Positions 1 to 7,700 of a stretch of 25,312 nt of DNA are shown here, piece by piece (within the stretch, counting starts at the first letter, position 1; every line of letters begins with the position of its first letter). A program made the translations under genes and the position numbers. Source of the stretch: a virus; IMG/VR virus record IMGVR_UViG_3300036985_008283, positions 1-25,312 of that record, one strand, 5' to 3'. The notes under the pieces are model-generated. The model made no database searches. It was not told the origin of the DNA and saw only the letters and a list, made by a program, of their open reading frames with translations.

Positions 1-164
1 TCTTTGAAAACTGCAAGTTCAACAATGAACTTCTTGAAATAGATACAGAATCATCAGTTACATTCTTAGGATTCGAGGGTCAACAAGAGGAAAGAAAAAG
101 AGATAGAGTTAAGGAACTTCTTGAGAAGAGAAAAGAAAGAGAGTCTCAGCAAAAATCCACTTAA
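1..164 (+). CDS. C-terminal end of an unrecognised protein (5' partial)
   Basis: The reading frame is open from the left edge (first full codon at base 3) and stops at TAA 162-164, giving the last 53 residues of a longer protein. The final 28 or so residues (from QQEERKRDR onward) are very rich in Glu, Lys, Arg and Gln and look like a charged, probably helical tail. I recognise no family from this fragment. It is on the same strand as everything downstream but is separated from the reductase gene by a 132-base AT-rich gap with a hairpin, so it probably belongs to a different transcription unit. The open frame and the clean stop before the gap support a real gene; nothing can be said about function. 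Confidence 0.6.
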   Translation, partial: FENCKFNNELLEIDTESSVTFLGFEGQQEERKRDRVKELLEKRKERESQQKST

Positions 165-215
165 TTAAATATCTACTTTTTTCAAAAAAAACTTATTTTT
201 TTAATTACAAATTGT

Positions 216-236
216 TGGTCGATTGGTGTTCGACCA
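216..236 (+). terminator. Hairpin in the gap before the reductase gene (possible terminator)
   Basis: A perfect 7-bp inverted repeat, TGGTCGA (216-222) and TCGACCA (230-236), encloses a 7-base loop. It is the only GC-containing structure in the 132-base AT-rich gap 165-296. No clean T-run follows; instead a TATTTAT motif starts two bases later. It could end transcription of the upstream gene or be a protein-binding palindrome. The rest of the gap is A/T-rich and shows nothing else I can name. Confidence 0.4.
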
Positions 237-237
237 C

Positions 238-245
238 ATATTTAT
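238..245 (+). promoter_or_regulatory. ATATTTAT motif, candidate phage promoter for nrdJ
   Basis: ATATTTAT lies 51 bases before the reductase start. The core TATTTAT recurs in each of the six intergenic gaps of 20 bases or more in this window, always upstream of a + strand gene. Promoter function is inferred from this recurrence; no transcript evidence is available. Confidence 0.35.
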
Positions 246-296
246 CATAAAAATCCTTGATTTTTTAATAAAAAATTACACCTTAAAATTTACAAA

Positions 297-2159
297 ATGG
301 ACATTTCGAACAGAATTTTATCGGATATTACTGTGTATATGAAATACGCAAAGTATATCCCTGAACTAAAGAGAAGAGAAACGTGGCAAGAGTTAGTCAC
401 AAGAAACATGGAGATGCATATTAAGCAATATCCACAATTAGAAAAAGAAATTAGAGAGAACTACATGTATGTTTACAGAAAACAAGTTCTCCCATCAATG
501 AGGTCAATGCAGTTCGCAGGAAAGCCTATTGAAATTTCACCAAACAGAATTTACAACTGTGCCTTTGCACCGATTGATGATTGGAGAGTATTCTCTGAAA
601 TCATGTTCTTACTTTTAGGTGGAACAGGTGTTGGTTATTCAGTACAAAAACATCACGTTGACGCTTTACCTGAAATCAGAAAACCAAACAAAGAAAGAGG
701 AAGAAGATGGTTAGTAGCGGATTCAATCGAAGGATGGGCTGATGCTGTTAAAGTGTTAGTTAAATCATATTTTTTTGGTGGTTCAAAAATCGAATTTGAT
801 TTTTCGGACATTAGAGCTAAAGGTGCTAGATTAGTTACATCAGGTGGTAAAGCTCCTGGTCCTCAACCATTAAAAGAGTGTTTAATTAAGGTTGAAGGTA
901 TCTTGGATTCAAGACAAGATGGTGAAAGATTAAAACCAATTGAAGTACATGATATCGTTTGTCATATTGCAGACGCAGTATTGGCTGGTGGTATCAGAAG
1001 AGCTGCTCTTATCTCATTATTCTCAGCAACTGACGAAGAAATGATTGGATGTAAGAGTGGAGCTTGGTGGGAAACAAATCCACAAAGAGGTAGAGCTAAT
1101 AACTCTGCGGTATTAATGAGACACAAAATTACAAAGGACTACTTTATGGACCTTTGGAAGAGAATCGAAGCAAGTGGAGCAGGAGAACCTGGTATCTACT
1201 TAAGTAACGATAAAGATTGGGGAACTAACCCTTGTTGTGAAATTGCTTTAAGACCATTCCAATTCTGTAACCTTACAGAGGTTAACGTATCTAACGTTGT
1301 ATCTCAAGAAGATTATGAAGATAGAGTTAGAGCGGCTTCTTTCATCGGAACATTACAAGCGGGATATACAAACTTCCACTACTTAAGACCAATTTGGCAA
1401 AGAACAACTGAAAAAGATGCGTTAATTGGAATTTCAATGACAGGTATCGGTTCAGGAGCTGTTTTAGGTTTGAATATGAAATCTGCGGCTAAAGTAGTTA
1501 AAGAAGAAAACAAAAGAGTTGCTGAATTATTACATATTAATCCAGCAGCAAGAACAACAACTGTTAAACCTGCGGGAACTACATCATTAACTTTAGGTAC
1601 ATCATCAGGTATTCACGCTTGGCATAATGAATATTATGTTAGAAGAGTTAGAGTTGGTAAGAATGAAGCAATTTATTCACATTTGAAAACCAATCATCCT
1701 GAATTAGTTGAAGATGAATATTTCAGACCACATGATACAGCTGTTATTGGTATTCCACAAAAAGCACCCGAAGGGTCAATCTTAAGAAACGAATCACCAA
1801 TTCAATTATTGGAGAGAGTGAAGAAAGTTCAACAAGAATGGATTAAACCTGGACATAGAAGCGGAAACAACGCACACAACGTATCGGCAACAATCTCAAT
1901 TAGAGAGCATGAGTGGCCAGCTGTTGGTGAGTGGATGTGGGAGAACAAAGAATACTATAATGGTCTTTCAGTATTACCTTACGATGGTGGAACATATATT
2001 CAAGCACCATTTGAAGATTGTACAAAAGACAAGTATGAGGAATTAATGAAGACACTTCACGATGTTGATTTATCAAAAATTGTTGAGATGGATGATGACA
2101 CTGACTTAAGCGGAGAAGTTGCTTGTGCAGGTGGGGCTTGTGAAATTGTACTTGTATAA
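297..2159 (+). CDS. nrdJ: Adenosylcobalamin-dependent (class II) ribonucleoside-triphosphate reductase
   Basis: A 620-residue monomeric-type class II ribonucleotide reductase, the enzyme that converts ribonucleotides to deoxyribonucleotides using a cobalamin-generated thiyl radical. The active-site loop GTNPCCEI (309-316) supplies Asn311, the thiyl Cys313 and Glu315 in the family's N-x-C-x-E order. Cys88 (in NCAF) and Cys324 (in FCNLTEVN) fit the redox-active pair, and Cys610/Cys615 near the C-terminus (ACAGGACE) fit the swinging re-reducing pair. All key cysteines are present, so it should be active. It is shorter than the Lactobacillus enzyme (about 740 residues). The start is the first ATG after a non-coding gap and has no Shine-Dalgarno sequence. 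It sits just upstream of the baseplate genes; its role would be dNTP supply for phage DNA synthesis. No small radical-generating subunit is encoded next to it, as expected for class II. Confidence 0.93.
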   Translation: MDISNRILSDITVYMKYAKYIPELKRRETWQELVTRNMEMHIKQYPQLEKEIRENYMYVYRKQVLPSMRSMQFAGKPIEISPNRIYNCAFAPIDDWRVFSEIMFLLLGGTGVGYSVQKHHVDALPEIRKPNKERGRRWLVADSIEGWADAVKVLVKSYFFGGSKIEFDFSDIRAKGARLVTSGGKAPGPQPLKECLIKVEGILDSRQDGERLKPIEVHDIVCHIADAVLAGGIRRAALISLFSATDEEMIGCKSGAWWETNPQRGRANNSAVLMRHKITKDYFMDLWKRIEASGAGEPGIYLSNDKDWGTNPCCEIALRPFQFCNLTEVNVSNVVSQEDYEDRVRAASFIGTLQAGYTNFHYLRPIWQRTTEKDALIGISMTGIGSGAVLGLNMKSAAKVVKEENKRVAELLHINPAARTTTVKPAGTTSLTLGTSSGIHAWHNEYYVRRVRVGKNEAIYSHLKTNHPELVEDEYFRPHDTAVIGIPQKAPEGSILRNESPIQLLERVKKVQQEWIKPGHRSGNNAHNVSATISIREHEWPAVGEWMWENKEYYNGLSVLPYDGGTYIQAPFEDCTKDKYEELMKTLHDVDLSKIVEMDDDTDLSGEVACAGGACEIVLV

Positions 2160-2160
2160 G

Positions 2161-2349
2161 ATGAAACAAGAAAATATAAAAAGGGAGAAGCCAAAACTTC
2201 TCCCTTCTCATTTTTATGAAGAAAACGGTAGAACCGTTTTTACTGAAGAATATCATATTGAAAGGGGATATTGTTGTGGTAATGGTTGTAGACATTGTCC
2301 TTTTGAACCAAAGGCTCAAAAAGGTAATATGTATTTAAGAAAAAAATAA
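2161..2349 (+). CDS. Small DUF5522-like cysteine-rich protein
   Basis: A 62-residue protein whose core, ERGYCCGNGCRHCPF, matches the signature I associate with DUF5522, a short family common in Bacteroidota. Four cysteines (CC-x3-C-x2-C) and a His in this core suggest metal binding, but the biochemical function is unknown. The ATG at 2161 begins two bases after the reductase stop codon; an earlier in-frame ATG at 2119 would overlap the reductase by 41 bases and add a segment unlike the family, so 2161 is preferred. The close spacing suggests co-transcription with nrdJ, although a perfect hairpin (2181-2206) lies inside its first codons. A redox or metal role linked to the reductase is possible but is only a guess from position. 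Confidence 0.8.
   Translation: MKQENIKREKPKLLPSHFYEENGRTVFTEEYHIERGYCCGNGCRHCPFEPKAQKGNMYLRKK
2181..2206 (+). terminator. Perfect 10-bp hairpin inside the DUF5522-like gene
   Basis: AAGGGAGAAG (2181-2190) and CTTCTCCCTT (2197-2206) are exact inverted repeats around the loop CCAAAA, and a TTTTT run follows at 2211-2215. It starts 21 bases after the nrdJ stop codon, where an intrinsic terminator would be expected, but lies within codons 7-16 of the next gene. It may act as a leaky terminator or attenuator, or as an mRNA 3'-end stabiliser. Confidence 0.5.
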
Positions 2350-2356
2350 TCCAAGT

Positions 2357-2364
2357 ATATTTAT
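2357..2364 (+). promoter_or_regulatory. ATATTTAT motif immediately before the gp25-like gene
   Basis: The recurrent TATTTAT core ends five bases before ATG 2370, in the only gap (20 bases) between the DUF5522-like gene and the baseplate module. If it were a -10-type element the transcript would start at or near the ATG and be almost leaderless. Confidence 0.35.
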
Positions 2365-2369
2365 GAGAT

Positions 2370-2840
2370 ATGGCAAATGGTACAACATATGGTTTAGCGT
2401 TTCCTTTCAATGATTCAATTAAAGGTGATTATTTAGAGTTAACTGAATTTGAGAAAGAGCAAATTAAATCAGACCTATTACATTTATTATTAACAAGAAA
2501 AGGCTCAAGATATTATTTACCTACGTTTGGTACAAGATTATACGAGTTTATTTTTGAACCTTTTGATGGATTGACATTTGATGCAATACAATCGGATATT
2601 AGAGACGCGGTTCAAAACTTTATGCCGAATTTATTGTTAAATGAAATTACAATAACACCGGCAGACCCAGCAGAAGAAATTGACATTGCCACAGGACAAA
2701 ATTTTGTAGGAACAAGTGAATCTTCAATCTACAGACTTCCTGGAAAAGGAACAGCAGAATACACTGCAAAAATAAAAATAGATTATTCAACAAACGGTCA
2801 AACGTTTTCACAAAGTGATTTTCTAATTATCAATATTTAA
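2370..2840 (+). CDS. Baseplate wedge protein, T4 gp25-like (GPW/gp25 family)
   Basis: A 156-residue protein of the gp25/GPW family, which forms part of the baseplate wedge core of contractile tails and helps nucleate the sheath. The diagnostic core is in the first 90 residues: an N-terminal segment ending in DLLHLLLTRKGSRYYLP (35-51), then the conserved FGTRLYEFIFEPFD (53-66) and a following helix. The family is usually about 110-140 residues; the extra length is a loop around residues 95-125. The start ATGGCA has no Shine-Dalgarno sequence. The gp6-like gene follows after five bases, the same gene order as in many contractile phages, which supports the assignment. Confidence 0.85.
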   Translation: MANGTTYGLAFPFNDSIKGDYLELTEFEKEQIKSDLLHLLLTRKGSRYYLPTFGTRLYEFIFEPFDGLTFDAIQSDIRDAVQNFMPNLLLNEITITPADPAEEIDIATGQNFVGTSESSIYRLPGKGTAEYTAKIKIDYSTNGQTFSQSDFLIINI

Positions 2841-2845
2841 CATAG

Positions 2846-4684
2846 ATGGCTAATCGTAAAATACCATATACAACCAGAGATTTCCAAGCGATAAGAGTAG
2901 AACTACAAAACTATGTTAGAACTTATTATCCGGAATTAATACAGGATTTTAATGATGCATCCGTATTCTCAGTGTTCTTGGATTTGAATGCCGCAGTTGC
3001 CGATAACTTACATTATCATATTGATAGAAGTATTCAAGAAACCGTTCTTCAATACGCACAACAAAAGTCTTCGGTTTATAACATTGCCAGAACTTACGGT
3101 TTAAAATTACCAGGACAAAGACCATCAGTATCGTTAGTTGATTTTTCAATTACAGTTCCAGCTTTTGGTGATAAAGAAGATGAAAGATATCTTGGTACTT
3201 TATTAAGAGGTTCTCAAGTAGTAGGTGCGGGATTAGTTTTTGAAAACATTTATGATGTAAATTTTGCGTCACCATACAACGCTCAAGGATTCCCTAATAG
3301 ATTAAAAGTTCCAAACTTTAATGCTAATGGTGTTTTATTAAACTATACCATAACTAAAAGAGAACTTGTAGTTAATGGTATTACAAAGGTATTCAAGAGA
3401 GTTATTACACCAAATGATGTTAAGCCATTCTTTGAACTATTCTTACCTGAAAAAAATGTATTGGGTATTACAAGTGTTTTACTTAAAGATGGTACAGAAT
3501 ATTCAAACATACCAACAACAGCCGAATTCATGGGATTATCAAACAGATGGTATGAAGTAGATGCATTGGCTGAAGATAGAGTATTCATTGAAGACCCAAC
3601 GAAAGTTTCAGACCAACCAGGTATTAAAGTTGGAAGATATATTCAAACTCAAGACAGATTCATCAGTGAGTATACAGGTGAAGGATTCAAGAAGATGACA
3701 TTTGGTGGAGGAACAAATACTGCACAAGATGCTTTAGACGAATTTACAACTTTTGGAGGAACTTTGGAATTACAAAAATATTCAAACAACTTTTCTTTAG
3801 GTTCAGCATTGAAAGCTAACTCAACATTGTTTGTTCAGTATAGAGTTGGTGGTGGATTACAAAGTAACTTAGGTACAAACGTAATCAATCAAATTGGTAC
3901 AGTATCGTTCTTTGTTAACGGACCTTCAGAGGCGACAAACTCATCAGTGGTTAACTCTTTAAGATGTAACAACGTAACTGCCGCTATCGGTGGAGCGGGA
4001 TTACCAACAATAGAAGAAATTAGAAACTACGTATCGTTTAACTTCTCGGCACAAAAAAGAGCGGTTACAGTTCAAGACTACGATTCAATTATCAGAAACA
4101 TGCCAGCCCAATTCGGAGCTCCTGCAAAAGTTGCAATTACCGAAAACGACAACAAAATTTTAATTCAAATATTATCATATGATACTTCAGGTAAACTGAC
4201 TAATATTGTGTCTAATACTTTGAAACAAAATATTGCCAATTACTTATCTAACTACAGAATGATGAACGATTACATTTCAATCTTCACAGCTGAAGTTATT
4301 GATGTAAGTGTGGATATCTCAATCGTATTAGATTCTGCACAAAATTCAGGTCAAATTATTTCACAGGTTATTGATTTAATATCAACATATTTTAATCCAC
4401 AAGCAAGACAACTTGGGCAAAACGTTTATTTATCTGAGATAAGAAGCATTGTTCAAAATACAAATGGAGTCTTAACTGTTGCAGGACTTGAAATCTACAA
4501 CGAAGTGGGTGGTCAATACTCATCAGCAGAAACGTCAATGACATACTCTGACCCTGAAACAAAATTAATCGGACCTGTTGATGATACAATATTTGCACAA
4601 CCATCACAAGTATACCAAATTAGATATCCAAACAAAGATATTAGAGTATCTGTGAAGAACTTCCAATCAGTTACATTCTCATAA
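2846..4684 (+). CDS. Baseplate wedge protein, T4 gp6-like / baseplate J family
   Basis: A 612-residue protein close in length to T4 gp6 (660). The N-terminus (PYTTRDFQAIRVELQNYV, residues 6-23, then FNDASVFSVFLDLNAAVADN) is the typical start of phage gp6-like proteins. The baseplate J hallmark KRAVTVQDYDSIIRNMP is at 404-420, and near residues 515-535 the segment LGQNVYLSEIRSIVQNTNGV fits the family's C-terminal part. In the virion gp6 dimers form the inner ring of the baseplate wedge and contact gp25 and gp7. The gene follows the gp25-like gene after five bases and is followed by an 85-base gap holding a hairpin and a TATTTAT motif, so it probably ends a two-gene unit. Confidence 0.85.
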   Translation: MANRKIPYTTRDFQAIRVELQNYVRTYYPELIQDFNDASVFSVFLDLNAAVADNLHYHIDRSIQETVLQYAQQKSSVYNIARTYGLKLPGQRPSVSLVDFSITVPAFGDKEDERYLGTLLRGSQVVGAGLVFENIYDVNFASPYNAQGFPNRLKVPNFNANGVLLNYTITKRELVVNGITKVFKRVITPNDVKPFFELFLPEKNVLGITSVLLKDGTEYSNIPTTAEFMGLSNRWYEVDALAEDRVFIEDPTKVSDQPGIKVGRYIQTQDRFISEYTGEGFKKMTFGGGTNTAQDALDEFTTFGGTLELQKYSNNFSLGSALKANSTLFVQYRVGGGLQSNLGTNVINQIGTVSFFVNGPSEATNSSVVNSLRCNNVTAAIGGAGLPTIEEIRNYVSFNFSAQKRAVTVQDYDSIIRNMPAQFGAPAKVAITENDNKILIQILSYDTSGKLTNIVSNTLKQNIANYLSNYRMMNDYISIFTAEVIDVSVDISIVLDSAQNSGQIISQVIDLISTYFNPQARQLGQNVYLSEIRSIVQNTNGVLTVAGLEIYNEVGGQYSSAETSMTYSDPETKLIGPVDDTIFAQPSQVYQIRYPNKDIRVSVKNFQSVTFS

Positions 4685-4712
4685 GTTTATTTTTACTTTG
4701 ATTGAACTATAA

Positions 4713-4747
4713 TTTATTGTGGTGTGTTTTATAAAATTCCACATAAA
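4713..4747 (+). terminator. Imperfect hairpin after the gp6-like gene (possible terminator)
   Basis: TTTAT-T-GTGG (4713-4722) can pair with CCAC-ATAAA (4739-4747) as nine base pairs with one bulged T. The loop contains the palindrome TTTTATAAAA (4727-4736). It ends one base before the CTATTTAT motif. A weak terminator for the gp25-gp6 unit is the likeliest reading, but there is no clean T-run after it. Confidence 0.35.
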
Positions 4748-4755
4748 CTATTTAT
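4748..4755 (+). promoter_or_regulatory. CTATTTAT motif before the 1570-residue gene
   Basis: CTATTTAT ends 14 bases before ATG 4770. The same octamer with the same 14-base spacing occurs before the gene at 13053. This is a candidate phage promoter for the long block of overlapping genes 4770-13029. Confidence 0.4.
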
Positions 4756-4769
4756 AGTAAAACCATTGG

Positions 4770-7700
4770 ATGGGGCAATCATATAGGATACAAACAGAAC
4801 TTGGGATTAATAAAACAATTAATGTTCAATTAGACCAAGAGTTCGAATTTCTTGAAATTCTTTCACTAAAAATTCAACAATCAGACATCTATACAAGAAG
4901 TTGTGCTGACTATGGTGTATTGGTGGGAAGAATAACCGCAAATAATGGATTTGGATTACCAAATGCAAGGGTTTCAATATTCATACCAATTGAAAGTGTT
5001 GATGAGTCAAACCCTATTACTCAAAGTATCTACCCTTATAAATCACCAAGTGACAAAAATGAAGATGGATACAGATACAATTTATTACCTTACGAAAAAT
5101 CATATTCAAAACACGCAGCAACAGGTACCTTACCTTCAAGAACTGATGTATTAACTCAGTCGATTGCGGTTGAAATATATGACAAATATTACAAGTTCAC
5201 GGCCAAGACAAATGAAAGTGGTGATTACATGATTATGGGTGTTCCATTAGGTAGTCAAAGTATTGTAATGGATGTAGACCTTTCAGACATTGGAGAGTTT
5301 TCTTTAACACCACAAGATTTAATTAGAATGGGTAGAGCCACAGAGGCTCAAGTGGCGGGAAATCAATTTAGAACATCTACTGACCTTAACTCATTACCAC
5401 AAATTGTTAATTTATCTACAAATGCAGAAATATCTCCATTATGGGGTGACCCCGACCTATGTCAAATTGCCATCAATAGAGTCGACTTTGATTTAAGAGA
5501 TGATGCCAATATAGACATTCAACCAACATCGACATTCATGGGTTCCGTGTATTCCACATCCGATGCTTATAGGGTTAGAAGAAATTGTAAACCAAGAGAT
5601 GACATGGGTAACCTCTGTTCGTTATCTTCAGGTCCTGGACAAATATTGGCGATAAGACAAACAATACAACAAGATTCTGACGGTAATCCTATTTTAGAAT
5701 TATACCAGTTAGAACAGGCAGGTAATGTTATAGACGGAAGTGGGGTATGGTTGACTGAATTACCTATGAATTTAGATTACTTAGTAACAAATCAATTTGG
5801 TGAAAAAGTTATATCAAACGACCCAACAATCGGTATTCCGACTAAATCTAAGTACAGATTTAAAATCAAATGGCAACAACCAGCCGCGTTAACAACTCAA
5901 ACTAGAAGACCTAATTATTTGGTTCCAAATGTTAAAGAGTATGGACCGGATGTAAGACAAACAAAAAGTTCTTATTATTTTGGATTGGCATGGAGTGGAT
6001 ATACAAATGGTTTTGTGGGAACTCAAAAAACAAATAGATTAAATGAGGTGATAGATTGTGAAGATACGTTCTATGAATTTAACTTTAATAAAGTTTACAC
6101 TGTATCAGGATTAATTGATGAATATAAAAAAGGTGCTAAGGGTAGATTTATAGGGATTAAAGAAATTGATAGTAGTGAATGTGAGAGTACGGTAAATAAG
6201 TTTCCTGTAAACGACGGATTTAGAAATTTTGATTTATTATTTTTTATATTCTCAATACTAATGACGTTAATAACACCATTAGCTCTTGCAATTATTTTTG
6301 CGATACATTTGGTGTTGTGGCTTTATTTAACATTAATAAATGCGCTTTGTTGGTTATGTGGTATTAAAATACCAATCATAAATGTAAGACCTTTCGGATT
6401 TATATGTAACCTATTAAAGATTGATTGTAACCAAAAAAGAGATTATTCGTTTAGACTACCAATGATAACATACCCTGAATGTCAGGCGTGTGATTGTAAA
6501 CAGTCTGCACAAACACTTCCAGTGAATAATTCAGGAGGACCAACAAGTTATCTTCCAACAGGTATTTTAAGTTACCTATCATTAGCACCTCAATATCTAA
6601 CCAAGTTTGAACAATATTATTCAGCATCTACCGCTGAGGATATTTACAATTTATCTGTAATATCTTCTCAGTCTGTTGCAGGATTTGGTGCTGCAGCGGT
6701 CTTAAATGACCCATCAAGATATAAAGTTCCGTTTTCAGAAACATTAACATTTAGTAATACGTTACCGGCATTTGCGGTTTCAAAATCTTTACCAGTAGGA
6801 GAAAGAATTAACTTGTTTAATCAAAGGTCTAATTTCTTTACAGGATTAAACTCTGTGAAAGTAACTTTTGCTGGAGACTCAAACATAAATAAATTTCACT
6901 TGGATAACACAATAACAGTATTATCTAACACAGAATTTAGTACGGGTGACTTGTTGAGTACTGTTTCTATAACAGCGTCAACGGATATAAATTGGACATA
7001 TACCGCGGATACGGTAAATGGAATAGAAACAGGTATAAGTGGTCAAACTTATAATGGAGCTAGTGCGAGTACAATTAATGTTACATATGCAACATCCCAA
7101 TACGCAAACTCACAAACAATAGCTTATAATTTACCATATGGTTCGGAAACAACCAACTACAAATATCCTGCTGACATTGAATATTTCCAAGTTGTTACAG
7201 CTATAACAATTGCGGATGCTGCAAAAATTTGGAATAGCGGAACTACACAATCTTTTCCAAATGTTATATCAACGCCAATTGATTTCAGTATATTTGAACC
7301 AGTATTAGGACCTTATCGTGAAAAGAGTACCGCGTCAGTAACATTATTTGATACTTTTGATAATATAGAAAATCAATACATTTTAATATTACAAAGAGGA
7401 GTTGACCCGTATTCACCTAAATATAAAAACGTTTATAGTTTGGGTAGATTATTTGGTAGTAATATTGATGACCCCAACTTTGTAGTAACTGCCGACACGA
7501 GAGTTAACATACCAATACAGGCACTGAATAATTCTTCGAGTAAAATTCAAGACTATACTCTTAATGACATGTATTATCAGTCATACTTCTTTAAACCGGG
7601 TATATCAGGAAGTACTGCTCCTGGCGGTATGTTTACAGGATTCAATACGACCAACTTAGCATACTACGGTGCACAATCATCTTTAACATCATTAACAATA

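Noticed and set aside
2119-2160. Upstream ATG start for the DUF5522-like gene
   Set aside because: It would overlap the conserved C-terminal cysteine region of the reductase and add a stretch unlike the family; ATG 2161 directly after the stop fits better.
4749-4756. T4-type late promoter TATAAATA on the minus strand (also at 21783-21790)
   Set aside because: No minus-strand gene is present to be served, and the motif sits at the same place as sense-oriented TATTTAT in the other gaps, so a minus-strand promoter is less likely.
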